Below, one piece after another: positions 1 to 10,065 of a stretch of DNA of 64,000 nucleotides. Both the position numbers and the translations under genes were made by a program. Under the pieces are notes generated by a model that was not told the DNA's origin, searched no databases, and was given only the letters and a program-made list of their open reading frames with translations. Each line of letters begins with the position of its first letter. The stretch's first letter is position 1. The DNA comes from Myotis daubentonii (lineage: Eukaryota; Chordata; Mammalia; Chiroptera; Vespertilionidae). The stretch is taken from contig NC_081844.1 of assembly GCF_963259705.1 (NCBI RefSeq), forward strand, positions 32,615,341 through 32,679,340. Reading direction: 5' to 3'.

Positions 1-139
1 TTGATTGGCTGCCTCCTGCACTCCCCCTACTGGGGATCGAGCTGGCAACCCGGGCATGTGCCCTTGACCAGAATTGAACCCAGGACCCCTCAGTCCGCAG
101 GCCGACGCTCTATCCACTGAGCCAAACTGGCGAGGGCCG
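1..139 (-). repeat. Ves SINE, cut by the window edge
   Basis: Reverse complement of the bat tRNA-derived Ves SINE. It reads the 3' body first and ends at the tRNA-like head (gagccaaactggcgagggc). The tail lies left of the window. Confidence 0.9.
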
Positions 140-535
140 TGCTTAAATCTTAAAACAGATACTTGATTCACTGAGCACCACATGTACAGGCTCATCCAAG
201 CTTAGTGTCAGCGACTCACTGCTTTCCATGGCTGAGTGACACTCCAGGGCGTGCAGGGCGGGACCACATCTGTGTGTCCATCTAGCAGCTGATGGACATC
301 TGGGCTGCTTCCACTTTTTAGCCATTGTGACCCCCACAGTGAGCATGCGTGTGCAGGTTTCTGTGTGGACATGTGTTTTCATTTCTCTTGGTGGATACCG
401 AGAGGCAGAATTAATTGCTGGGTCATAGGATGACTCTAATTTAACTTTCTGATGCACAGCTAGGCTTTTCCATAGCAGCAGCCCCATTTCACATTCCCAC
501 CAGCCATGAGTGGGGATTCTCATTTCTCCACTGGA
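140..535 (-). repeat. L1 LINE fragment (3' region, antisense)
   Basis: The plus strand reads like the complement of the L1 ORF2 end and 3' region: tggacatctgggctgcttcc, then tttcatttctcttggtgg, then cccaccagccatgag. It is old and diverged. It lies downstream of exon 2 within the transcribed region of TMPRSS9, in what should be intron 2. Confidence 0.75.
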
Positions 536-786
536 AGACAATTTACAACCTTTAAACGTGGCCAACAAGCCTGCAGGAGCCACTTCCCATTGGGCACCAT
601 TCTCCGCTGCATCCTGCAATACGCCAGCCTCAGCCACACAGGTCTTGTCCAATTCCTCCAGGTACCCCATCTCCCTGCCCCAGGCCCGCCTGGGTCTCCC
701 CCTGCTCGGCTCGCTCGGCATGAGAGCTTCTCTTGGTGGAAGCTCCTGGCCACCCACCTTGCCCCCTTGCTCTCAGGCACCCTCAC

Positions 787-914
787 CAGCATTTCCAGGG
801 TGGGCGTCAGCGTGCGGTAGTAGTCGGAGGCCTCCTGCTGCAGGCTGCGGGCGTACCGGATCCCTTGCAGCTCGGCCGTGTGCTCCACATCGACACCCTG
901 TGTAGAGAGGGAGG
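787..914 (-). CDS. TMPRSS9: TMPRSS9 coding exon 2
   Basis: This is the second coding exon of transmembrane serine protease 9 (polyserase-1), a type II membrane protein with a SEA domain, an LDL-receptor class A module and tandem trypsin-like domains. The exon is 128 nt: two bases complete a split Ala codon, then 42 codons. It encodes SLSTQGVDVEHTAELQGIR and continues through the start of the SEA region (SDYYRTLTPTLEML), close to the human protein. The acceptor is gcccgcag at 915-917 and the donor is gtgagg just below 787. A nearer AG at 898-900 would break the frame and drop the conserved STQ, so the upstream acceptor was chosen. The next exon is outside the window. Confidence 0.9.
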
Positions 915-1232
915 CTGCGGGCGAGACCAGGGCTCTGTGAGAGAGCCCACTGCGGCTCAGCTAAGGGGCCTCGAAGGCCCCACCACCTAGGGGCCCAGGT
1001 CACCTATAAATACGTGGGTGGGCTGACTCCCCAGAGGCTGTCCTGGCTGATTGTTAACAGTGCCTCCTTTCCAACTCTCACACTCACCCACCTGGAGGCC
1101 CCAGGGAAGCACAGAGCCTCAGAGGTCCCCAGGTTTAGCGTGAGGGCAGGACTAACTCCCAGTTTCCCTTGTCTCACTGGATGTGCCGGGCCAGGGCCTG
1201 AAGCCGACTTCAGCCAAAAATGGCTGAAACGA

Positions 1233-1431
1233 GCCGTAACCGGTTTGGCTCAGTGGATAGAGCGTCGGCCCGCGGACTGAAGGGTCCCAGGTTTGATTCC
1301 AGTCAGGGGCATGTACTTTGGTTGCGGGCACAACCCTGGTGGGGTGTGTGCAGGAGGCAGCTGATTGATGTTTCTAACTCTCTATCCCTCTCTCTTCCTC
1401 TCTGTGGAAAATCAATAAAATGTATATTTTT
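1233..1431 (+). repeat. Ves SINE with perfect 17-bp target-site duplication
   Basis: Full-length Ves element with tRNA-like head, A and B box-like segments, CT-rich body and an AATAAAA tail. It is flanked by the exact repeat aaaaatggctgaaacga at 1216-1232 and 1432-1448, so it is a relatively young L1-mediated insertion. Confidence 0.95.
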
Positions 1432-1637
1432 AAAAATGGCTGAAACGACCTCAGGATACCTCCTCTACTTTAGAGCAACAATCCCACCTGCGCCCTGGGA
1501 AGGGGACACCAAATACTGCCAGGGCATGACCACAGCCACAGGCACCGGGACCCTCGGACCGCCGCCCAGGACACCACCCTCTGAAAACACTTGGGTTTAC
1601 AACTGTCAGAAATATTTTGTCAAAAGTACACATTAGC

Positions 1638-1887
1638 ACCCGGCCAGTGTGGCTCAGTGGTTGAGCGTCAATCCATGCACCAAGAGGACACTGGTTCGAT
1701 TCCGGGTTGGAACACATGCCCGGGTTTTGGGTTCGATCCCCAGCAGGAGGTGTGCAGGAGGCAGCCAATCAATGTTGATGTTTCTCTCTCATCATTGATG
1801 TCTCTCTCTCTCTCTCCCTCTCCTTTCCTCTCACAAATCAATAGAAACATATTTTTAAAAAGATTGCACCTTTAAAAAAGAAAAAGA
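1638..1887 (+). repeat. Ves SINE, second subtype
   Basis: The head reads cccggccagtgtggctcag, the GTGTGGCTCAGTGGTTGAGC subfamily. The flanks tacacattagc (1627-1637) and tacacactagc (1888-1898) are a target-site duplication with one mismatch, so it is older than the previous copy. Confidence 0.9.
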
Positions 1888-2054
1888 TACACACTAGCGA
1901 GGAATGATAGTTATAAAAATTTTAAATAACTAAAACAATAGCAACCACATAAACCATGAAAACACGCATTTCTCACGGCTGAAATAAGTTGGGACTGTCA
2001 AAAGGACACATTTGCAAAAAATGATCATAATTGTATTTATTATTATTATTATTT

Positions 2055-2270
2055 GTTAAATATATTTTTATTGATTTCAGAGAGGAAGGGAGAGGGAGAG
2101 AGAGATAGGAACATCAATGATGAGAGAGAATCATCGATCAGCTGCCTCCTGCATGCCCCCTACTGGGGATCGAGCCCGCAACCAAGGTACATGCCCTTGA
2201 CTGGAATCGAACCTGGGACCCTTGAGTCTGCAGGCCGATGCTCTATCTGCTGAGCCAAACCGGTCAGGGC
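2055..2270 (-). repeat. Ves SINE
   Basis: Antisense Ves SINE running from the complement of its AT-rich tail (taaatatatttttattg) to its head (gagccaaaccggtcaggg). Confidence 0.92.
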
Positions 2271-2439
2271 GACATATATATTTTTAAATTAGGGGGACCT
2301 ACATAGGATTGCCAAACTGCTGCTTGCTATCATCATCTCGTGAAAGCAAGGTGACTTTCACAGTCCCAAATAAAACCCTAAGAACCTTATCGTCTCAGGA
2401 TGAGCCCATCCCAGAGCCATAGAACTTCCCGAGACGACA

Positions 2440-2615
2440 GAACGTTCTAGCTCTGTGCTGTCCAGTACAGGAGCCACGAGCCATCTGTGGACTGTGACTG
2501 ATGGGGACTGAGGAATTTAATTTTTAAAGATGACTTCATTTTTGTGGATTTAACTCTAAATAGCCAGTGGGGCTAGGGCCACCATCATGGGCAGCACAAT
2601 TTGTACGGCCCTGTA
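2440..2615 (+). mobile_element. MER5A-like hAT-Charlie relic
   Basis: The sequence follows the old mammalian MER5A pattern. It opens with gttctagctctgtgctgtcc and closes with a complementary gggcagcacaa. It is diverged and non-autonomous. Confidence 0.7.
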
Positions 2616-2853
2616 GTACATGCTGTTGAAATATGAAAAGATCTTCCTTTGTTATTTTTATAACTGCAGTCCCACACCATATAGATGGGTCATCATTTTG
2701 CCTGTTTCATCTTAAATTCTATGAATGTCTACTGGGAACAAATATGAAATGGGAGCCATTGTGTGGTGCAATATAGACAATTGTTCATTTTTAAAAATAT
2801 TTTTCAAGTTTCTTAAGACTTTTGTTTTATTTTTTAAAAACATGTTTTTGTTG

Positions 2854-3069
2854 CCCTGGCTGGTTTGGCTCAGTGGCTAGAGCATCAGCCTGTAGACTGA
2901 AGGGTCCCAGGTTCGATTCCGGTCAAGGGCATGTACCTTGGTTGCAAACACATCCCCAGTGGGGGGTGTGCAGGAGGCAGCTGGTCGATGTTTCTCTCTC
3001 ATCGATGTTTCTAACTCTATCCCTCTCCCTTTCTCTCTGTAAAAAAATCAATAAAATATATTTTAAAAC
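2854..3069 (+). repeat. Ves SINE inserted into another SINE
   Basis: Full Ves SINE flanked by the exact 18-bp duplication aaaaacatgtttttgttg at 2836-2853 and 3070-3087. The target is the A/T-rich end of an antisense Ves element that resumes at 3070, so this is a nested insertion. Confidence 0.93.
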
Positions 3070-3246
3070 AAAAACATGTTTTTGTTGATTTCAGAGAGAG
3101 GAAGGGAGAAGGGGAGAGAGATAGAAACATCAATGATGAGAGAGGGAAAAGATCGGTTGCCTCTGCGTGTGCCCTGACCAGGAATCGAACCCTGACCTCC
3201 TAGTTCATGGGTCAATGCTCAACCACTGAGCCACACCGGCCCGGCT
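3070..3246 (-). repeat. Ves SINE (host of the nested copy)
   Basis: Antisense SINE of the GGTGTGGCTCAGTGGTTGAG subtype with a shortened middle. Its tail end was split by the insertion at 2854-3069. Confidence 0.88.
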
Positions 3247-3574
3247 CTTGAGTCTTTTAATAAGTTCATTTCCCAGTCCCTATTTGTCCATTTCACCCCG
3301 GCTGTAAGAGCTCCCCTGGAGAGCTCAGCTGTGGGAAATGAAATGAGCAGGTATTAACCCGCCTGCCCGTTGCCCGCCCACCTCAGGGTGTGCCGGGGAA
3401 CCTGGTCTGCTCATCGTAGCCCTTGGGTGGCAGGCAGGGCCAGCCTGCAATTCCACGCTTGCACACTCAGCCCTCTGTCGCTGGGGTCATCACGTGGACA
3501 CCACCGAGCTGCCTCTGAGCGTCGCTGTGCAAGTCACCCAGTGTACGAACCCACGCGAGCCCTCAGCCACTTAC

Positions 3575-3716
3575 CCACGAGGACTGCCAGGGTGAGGATG
3601 ACGATGCTGGCGGCCACTGCAGCAGAGAGCGCCACTCGGCAGCACGCAGCGTCGGGCGCAGGGACTTCTTTTGTTGCCCTGGGCACGAGCTGCAATTCAC
3701 CAGCGGTGGGCTCCAT
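3575..3716 (-). CDS. TMPRSS9: TMPRSS9 coding exon 1 (start codon)
   Basis: First coding exon of TMPRSS9. It encodes 47 codons plus one base, beginning MEPTAGELQLVPRATKEVPA. This closely follows the human N-terminus, including the DAACCR juxtamembrane motif. Residues 28-47 form the start of a single hydrophobic signal-anchor (valine, alanine, leucine and isoleucine rich), as expected for a type II membrane protein with a short cytosolic tail. The ATG is 3716-3714 and the donor is gtaagt directly after Val47 plus one G. It joins exon 2 in frame (phase 1). The promoter is not evident immediately upstream; see the CpG-rich block near 19 kb. Confidence 0.93.
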
Positions 3717-4045
3717 GGCTCCCAGACCCTCAGCCAGACACCTGATGCCAGCGGAAAAAAGGGGCAGAAAGATATCAGCGCTGGAGGGTGTTTCTCTTCC
3801 CCTGAGCCATCTTGGCAGATGTGGCAGCCGTCAACAGTGCGCTAGGCACCAGCAGACTCTAGTTAAAAAAGTCCTAAAACATGGACTCAACGTGCTGGCC
3901 GTGCAGAAGGCCACATTACAGGTTTCTGCATTACTCAACCTATTTAAATGTTAATCTCATTCAAATATTAGATGTGGCAAAGCGGGGAGGGGGGGATATA
4001 GGTAATATTTTCAACAATATAGATAAATTTTTTAAAAAGGAGAGA

Positions 4046-4262
4046 AAGCCCGGCTGGGGTGGCTCAGTGGTTGAGCATTAACTTATGAACCAGGAGGTCA
4101 CGGTTCAATTCCCGGGGAAGGCACATGCCCGGGTTGCAGGCTCAATCCCCAGTAGGGGGCATGCAGGAGGCAATCGATCAATAATTCTCTCTCATCATTG
4201 ATGTTTCTAGCTCTCTCTCCCACTCCCCTCCTCTCTGAAATCAATAAATATGCAAATATATA
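4046..4262 (+). repeat. Ves SINE, second subtype
   Basis: Starts cccggctggggtggctcag and ends ctgaaatcaataaatatgca. It runs into an AT-rich tract that probably grew from its tail. Confidence 0.9.
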
Positions 4263-4302
4263 CATATGTGCCCGCCCACCTCAGGGTGTGCACATATAAA
4301 TA

Positions 4303-4317
4303 TATAAATATAATATA

Positions 4318-4357
<40 letters not shown>

Positions 4358-4360
4358 TAT
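4303..4360. repeat. AT-rich microsatellite
   Basis: (TATAA)n then (AT)n, immediately left of the Helitron 3' end. Confidence 0.9.
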
Positions 4361-4365
4361 ATACA

Positions 4366-4823
4366 CTAGAGGCCTGGTGCACAAAAATTTGTGTACTCGG
4401 GGGGTCCCTCAGCCCAGCCTATGACCTCTCACAGTCTGGGACCCCTAGGGGGATGTCCACCTGCTGGCTTAGGCCTGCTCCCTGGGGGATTGGGCCTAAG
4501 CTGGCAATCAGACATCCCTCTGGCAGCCCGGCAGACCTCAGGGGATGTCCACTTGCCAGCGGGGAGCAGGCCTAAGCTGCAGTCGGACATTCTTAGTGCT
4601 GCTGAGGAGGTAGGAGAGGCTCCCGCCACCACCACTGTGCTGGCAGCCGGCAGCCTGGCTTGTGGCTGAGCAGAGCTCCCCCTGTGGGAGCGCACTGACC
4701 ACCAGGGGGCAGCTCCTGCATTGAGTGTCTGCCCCCTGGTGGTCAGTGTGTCATAGTGACCAGTCATTCCCAGCCGTTCTGCTGTTAGGGTCAATTTACA
4801 TATTATCCTTTTATTATATAGGA
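4366..4823 (-). mobile_element. HeliBat-type non-autonomous Helitron, both ends intact
   Basis: On the minus strand the element begins TCCTATATAATAAAAGG (4823 leftwards) and ends GTGCACCAGGCCTCTAG (to 4366). These are the 5'-TC and 3'-CTAG termini of a Helitron. A hairpin of the GTGCAC/GTGCAC type sits just inside the 3' end. The flanks are A (5') and T (3') with no target-site duplication, as rolling-circle insertion predicts. It is 458 bp with no coding capacity. It carries a 20-bp perfect inverted repeat at 4693-4748 (separate entry). Confidence 0.92.
4693..4748. promoter_or_regulatory. Palindrome with two divergent CTCF-like motifs
   Basis: The arm CACTGACCACCAGGGGGCAG (4693-4712) is perfectly complementary to 4729-4748 across a 16-nt loop. 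Each arm contains CCACCAGGGGGCAG, which fits the CTCF core consensus CCASYAGRKGGCRS at every position (plus strand 4699-4712, minus strand 4742-4729). Binding is inferred, not shown. Confidence 0.6.
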
Positions 4824-4917
4824 TATTTAAAGGAGAGAAATGTGGGCTGTGCATGCAGGCTCTCTGGAGGTCGTTGGAGTCCATTGCTGGAAGGAATACG
4901 TGTGAGCTTAAACCCAG

Positions 4918-5010
4918 AGGCTTAAAGGAATATGGATCTATTATCTCGCAGCGCTGGAGGTCAGAAGTCTCCAAATAGAGGGCTGTGGTCCTCCTGGGGG
5001 CTCCGGGGGC
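4918..5010 (+). repeat. MaLR/MLT1-like LTR fragment
   Basis: ggcttaaaggaatatggatc then tctcgcagcgctggaggtca follows the common mammalian MaLR-type LTR pattern (gtggcttaaaa.. ttctggaggtcagaagtc). Short and diverged. Confidence 0.5.
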
Positions 5011-6597
5011 TCCGTTCCCAGAAAGCAGAGCTGAGAGAGGGTGACAGGCTGAGCCCTCTCACCTTTGCCTCTGAAACTTTTTGTCAAGAGCCAACAAAGT
5101 CTCTTTTTCACTTAAGGCAGGTGGTTTCTGCCACTCAAGACTAGAAGAGCCCTAAGACAGAGCCTTAAGACATAGCGCCCCCCCCCGCCCCCCCCATACA
5201 CACACCAGGTAATTCTCTGAGGTTCCCCAGACCTGAGCGGACCTCTCCTCCAAACCCACTGCATTCCCAGCCCCCAGAGGAGCCCTCCTTGCCAGAGGGG
5301 CTGAATCGCCAGCACGCCTCCTGCAGAGGGGGCTCTCATGACCTCCCTTCGGCTTGGCCCCCGGAGGCTGCCTGCACCGTGTGGGTGGAGAGGACCATCC
5401 CGGGACTCTGACACACACACCGTCCCCCCCCCAACCCCGTCAGAAAACCACAGAGAAGAAAGCTGGGTGACAATCCCATGCTATGTTCCCAGACAGGGTT
5501 CCGTGAAGGTGCCACTCGGCTGGGGGCCTCCCTGAAGGCCATGGAGTCGCTTTGGAGGCCCCTGGGGATGAAGAGCGGCCCTGGGTGTCAGATAAGACAC
5601 GGGACACCCCATTCAATGTGCACTTCAGAGGAACCACACACACGCTACAGCCTGAGTGTGTCCCTGGGATGCTCGATTCTGTGTGTCCACTTTGCTAGGC
5701 CTGTCGTTTGGTCAGACATGATTCTAGAATGTTGCTGTGACGGGAACATTTACACGAGATTCACATTTGAGTTGGTAGATGTTGAGTGACGCAGAGGACC
5801 TTCTGTAATGAGGGCTTCTGCCCGGAGCTGATGAGAAAGGGGAGATGCGTGGGGGCGGCGGGGCGCGGGGCGGGCGGGGAGCGAGGCTGCATAACACTCA
5901 CCCCTTTATTCTCACACTTGAGCTGAATTGCCTTCCGAGGAGCCAGGAATCTCTAAGAATCGCTTGATGAAATGTTTTGGGGACAAAGACACCAAGATTC
6001 ACTTCGGTGATTAAGGCTGGAAACTCCAATTTAGTGTGTGAGCTCACTGACGCCCCCCGCCCCCAGCACACACACTAAGCTCATTCAGCCCCGGCTGCCC
6101 CTGCTGCCCCCACGCCGTGGGTTTTCTAAGGATTCCTGTGTTCTCCAAGTTGTCTTGTCATCACCATCATTAGGGCACGGGAGGGCCCGCCTGCCATTTA
6201 GCATTGACTATAGAAGCGCCATTCATTCGGCTCTCCATCTGTCTGATACGCCCGACCTGGTTGCCCGGTGCTGGGTGCCCCACCCTGAATGCGGCAGATG
6301 TGGTTCTCTGAGCCCACAGAGCTTGGACCTTCCTGGCAGAGGCCGAAATAATTTAAAATTACAGCAACAATAAAGGCTCAAAAACAGATCTATCGATGGG
6401 GCGCCGCGCTCCCATCTAGACGGGGGTCCGAGGAGGCTTCCTGAGGGAGCGATGAGGGAGCGGAATTCCGACGGATAAACAAGGACCCAGCAAGTGCCCG
6501 GTGGCAGGAACAGATGTTCGGACAGTCAGAACGAAGCCTGCGGAAAGGCCATGGCGAAGAGAGGGCGGGAGGGCCATGCAGAGGAAGTGTGTCCGTC

Positions 6598-6660
6598 AGC
6601 TGCTGCTCTGTGACAAATTGCCGGAAATGCAGCCGCTCCAAACAATGCACAAGGTTTGGG
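6598..6660 (+). repeat. Possible MaLR LTR start fragment
   Basis: gctgctgctctgtgacaaat and ccgctccaaacaatgcac resemble the LTR segment gctgctgtaacaaattaccac with gcttaaaacaacac. Weak match. Confidence 0.35.
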
Positions 6661-7006
6661 TGGGGGGGGGGCAGGATCCTGGCGTTTAAGCCGAGTCCCC
6701 TGCTCAGGGTCTCACGAGGCTGCAGTCCGGGTGTTACCTCAGCTGCACCCTCGTCCAGGGTCCACTTCTGAGCTCCTACTGTTGGCAAAACGCGTTTTCT
6801 TGCGATGTTGGGACGGAGGTCCCTGTTTTCTTTCTGGCTGCTGAGCCGGGGCTGCCTTCAGCGCCTGGGGCCTCCTGCTCCCAGGCCCCCCAACAACATG
6901 GCGGCGACTCATCCAGCCCATGGGGGGGCACGCCCCCTGTCAGCTGGGGGGAGTCCTAGAGAACGTAACCCTGGGAGCCACACTGCCACTTTGCTCATCT
7001 AACGTG

Positions 7007-7080
7007 ACCCAATCAGGGGAGGGACCGTGGCGTCACAGGCAGTGGCTCCTCACACTCACGGGGAGGGGGTTATATAGGCC
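7007..7080 (+). promoter_or_regulatory. Orphan CCAAT, CRE-like and TATA arrangement
   Basis: CCAATCA at 7009-7015, a CGTCA half-CRE at 7031-7035 and TTATATAG at 7070-7077 are spaced as in a core promoter on the plus strand, predicting initiation near 7100. No recognised gene follows; an L1 relic starts about 100 bp downstream. It could be a relic LTR promoter or chance. Confidence 0.3.
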
Positions 7081-7211
7081 GGGCACCCAGGAAGCAGAAG
7101 CCTGAGGAGCTGCCTTAGAAGCATGAAACTAGCATGGAGACAGACCTCTGACCTCAGGGTCAGCCCTGAACTCCTCACAAAGGAGGAGTTACCGAGGAGA
7201 GATTTCATAGC

Positions 7212-7446
7212 CATTAGGACAGCTACTATAACACACACACAGAGACACACACAGACACACACACAAACACACTCACACACACAGAGACACACACACAGAC
7301 ACACACACACAGAGACACACACAGACACACTCACACACACACACAGAGACACACACAGACACACTCACACACACACACAGAGACACACACAGACACAGAC
7401 ACACACATATACACACTCACACACACAGAGACACACACACACACAC
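7212..7446. repeat. Compound CA/CAGAGA microsatellite inside L1
   Basis: About 235 bp of (CA)n broken by regularly recurring agagaca and ctca units. Any open frame here (Thr-His repeats) is a by-product of the array. Confidence 0.95.
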
Positions 7447-7752
7447 CAGATGATAACAGATGTTGGTGAGGATGTGGGGAAACCTAACCCTGGTGCCCTG
7501 TTTGTGGGAATGAGAAGTGGGGCAGCTGCCTGGAAAACAGCGTGGTGGTTCCTCAAAAATTAAACAGAGTCACTACTAGTATATGACTCAGCAGTTCCAC
7601 GTCCGGTAGATGCCCAAAGGAACGGGAAGTGGGACTCAAACGAGTAGTGGCACACCCGGCTCACAGCACATCATTCACAGCAGCCCAGAGGCGGCAGCAC
7701 CCCGGCCCATCGGTGAGTAACACAGTGGGGCCCATCCACACACTGGGGTGTC

Positions 7753-7990
7753 AGTCAGCCGGTTTGGCTCCGTGGGTAGAGCCTCGGCCTGCGGACCGAA
7801 GGGTCCTGGGTTCGATTCCGGTCAAGGGCAGGTACCTTGGTTGCAGGCTCCTCCCTGGCCCGGGCCCTGGTCGGGGCGCATGCAGGAGGCAACAGGCGAT
7901 GTGTTTCTCTCACATCGATGTTTCTCTCTGTCTTTCCCTCTCTTTTCTCTCCCTAAAAATCAAGGGGAAAATGTCCTCAAGTGAGGATTT
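7753..7990 (+). repeat. Ves SINE, third subtype
   Basis: Head cagccggtttggctccgtgg; the tail reads aaaaatcaaggggaaaatgt then cctcaagtgaggattt, the 'tcctcaggtgagga' subtype. It is inserted in L1. Confidence 0.88.
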
Positions 7991-8227
7991 AAACAAAAAG
8001 GAAGCCTGATCCTGGCCACCATGTGGATGAAGCCTGAGGACTGAGGCTCAGAGAGAAGCCAGACCCTGGAGGACAAACCCCGTGCGATCCACTCAGAGGA
8101 GGCCTAGGCGTCAGGTCCGCAGACAGAAAGTGGATGGCGGGCGTCGGGGCTGGGGCAGGGGAGATGGAGTTAGGGTTTAATGGTGAAGTTGGTGGATTTC
8201 ATGTTACAAAAAGTAAAAAGGAAGCCG

Positions 8228-8440
8228 AAACCGGTTTGGCTCAGTGGATAGAGCATCGGCCTGCGGACTGAAGGGTCCTGGGTTCGATTCCGGTCAAGGG
8301 CATGTACCTTGGTTGCGGGCACATCCCCAGTGGGGGGGGTGCAGGAGGCGGCTGATCGATGTTTCTCTCTCATCGATGTTTCTAACTCTCTATCTCTCTC
8401 CCTTCCTCTCTGTGAAAAATCAATAAAATATATTTTAAAA
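8228..8440 (+). repeat. Ves SINE
   Basis: Near-consensus copy from gaaaccggtttggctcagtg to caataaaatatattttaaa. Flanks gtaaaaaggaag and gcaaaaaggaag suggest an imperfect duplication of about 12 bp. Confidence 0.93.
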
Positions 8441-8867
8441 AAATTTAAAAAGCAAAAAGGAAGGAAAATTTTTAAGAAAGAGAAGAACTGCTGGAAACTG
8501 GAATGCGAGAAGAAAGAGCTGGTGCTGGGACACAGTCTCAGAACCACGGGGACAATGGGACGCCCTGGAACTGTGTCTCCACAGAAACGCCCAGAACGAG
8601 GGGAGCCAACAGCGAGCATCTGTGAACCACGCAGGAAATGCAGGCAGAGCTCCCTGCACACCAGTGCTCGTGCCCCGGCTCGACCCCACCGTGGCCCTCC
8701 GCGAAGGGCAGGGAAACCTCATCCCGCAGCTGGCAGGCTTGGTGCAGAGCAGGTAGAAATCAGGCTACAGAATCTGCCTTTGAACCAAGCAAGGCTCAGA
8801 AAAGGCAGCGACGGCTCGATCCAAAAATGCTGACAGTGTCTCCGGTGCTTCCGCAGAAACGGCATGT

Positions 8868-9240
8868 TGCCGGCACGAGCGGCAGGCAGAATACATACCC
8901 CCATCCTGGCCCCAGGGCCTGTGAACGCCTGACTCCCATGGTCAAGGGGCTTTGCAGGTGGAGTTAAGTCAATAACCTGAGATGGGGACGACCCTGGGTT
9001 ACAGGGGGTCCAGTGCCATCACAGGGTCCCCATGAGACGGAGGAGGGAGGGTCAGATGGAAGAGGCTCTGCTGCTGGCTGTGACGATGGAGGAAGAGCCG
9101 AGAGCCTGGGGTGTGGAGCCTCTAGAAGCTGGAAAAGGCCGGAAACGATGCGCCCGGAGCCTCCAGAAGGACCAGCCCTCCCGCACGTGGGAATAACCCT
9201 GTGAGGCTCACTTTGTCACAGCAGCAACAGGACACTCGTA
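8868..9240 (-). repeat. MaLR/MLT1-like LTR
   Basis: The minus strand matches the common mammalian LTR with 'cttttccagcttctagaggc' and 'ggctttgcaaaggtcc'-like segments; on the plus strand gcctctagaagctggaaaag is clear. The same family occurs in plus orientation at 59075-59520. Confidence 0.6.
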
Positions 9241-9854
9241 CAGGCTTGTGGGCAGTGCTGACCTTGGAGAGAGGATTGGGGCTGATCCAGGCATCTTTGT
9301 AGGAAGAATGCCTTCCCCACTGTCCTCTGGGTCACGTGGGAGGACTGCTGGCCATCAGAAGACGAATGTCCACGTTCCAGCTGCAACCTGACTCATCTAT
9401 GACTCCAGAGGCAGGTCACTCTTCAGGCCTCATTACCTCTGGTTCGTCAGGTTTGTCCCTTTAGTACTAATTTTCTGTGTCATGTGGGTGACAATGCCAT
9501 TTTTGTCTTCCCAGAATTCCCCTCTTTGGGAATCATGGTGTCCCCATGTGGTGCCCCACCCACCGGTCCCCCAGGCCTGCCAATCACAGCACCTACTCCT
9601 TCATCCAATCGGGTACCACTTCTCCCATCCGCTGATACTCCAGACAAGCCCGAGTGTTCTGTCACTCCTTCCTCCTTCCCCTCCTTGCTGGTCACCTCCT
9701 CCAGCCAGTCTACTCCCTCCGTCCTCTCCAGGGCCTCCACCCACCTATGCCAGCTTTCACAACCTCACCCCTTCCCTGGGCTAGTGGCTTTCTTGCTAAC
9801 TCAAGGCTTGTCCCTACCTACCAATGTTTTTCATACAACTAGAGCTCTCTGCCT

Positions 9855-10065
9855 AAACCAGGATTCTCATCTGGGTCTGTTTCTGCTCCCAGGGGACCCT
9901 GGGATTAGGGGTGTTGAGGGGTGACGTCTGGGAACATCTTTGGTTATCACAATTAGGGGTGCTCCTGGCATGGAGTGGGTGGGGGTCGGAGGTGTTGATC
10001 AGCACCCCACAGTGCCCAGGATGCCCCGAACGTCAGTTGTGCCCAGAGGGAGAAAGCTGACCCAT
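9855..10065 (+). mobile_element. MER20-like hAT relic
   Basis: ctgctcccaggggaccctgg, then ttggttatcacaattagggg and gcacccca..gcccaggatg follow the MER20 pattern. A reverse copy lies at 44335-44425. Confidence 0.6.

Larger units (their letters stand above)
915..3574 (-). other. TMPRSS9: TMPRSS9 intron 1
   Basis: A 2.66-kb phase-1 intron, donor gtaagt (below 3575), acceptor gcccgcag (915-917). It holds five or six SINEs and a MER5A-like hAT relic. The stretch 3247-3560 looks unique, and I see no function in it. Confidence 0.85.
7195..8225 (+). repeat. L1 LINE fragment, split by a CA array and a SINE
   Basis: Sense L1 3' region in three pieces. The first is 7195-7230 (cattaggacagctactataa). 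The second is 7447-7752 (gatgttggtgaggatgtggg, cagcagttccacgtccggta, tcattcacagcagcccagag). The third is 7991-8225, including gacagaaagtggatggcggg. A CA-rich array interrupts it at 7212-7446 and a Ves SINE at 7753-7990. Coding capacity is destroyed. Confidence 0.8.

Noticed and set aside
787..897. Alternative TMPRSS9 exon 2 start at the nearer AG (898-900)
   Set aside because: It shifts the frame relative to exon 1 and omits residues conserved with human.
1233..1310. tRNA gene calls in the SINE heads here and in the other Ves copies
   Set aside because: A/B-box-like segments belong to Ves SINEs with SINE bodies and A-tails; no stand-alone tRNA cloverleaf is present.
7123..7563. 146-codon Thr-His repeat frame downstream of the orphan promoter
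   Set aside because: It is the CA microsatellite and L1 read through; codon content is fully explained by the repeats.
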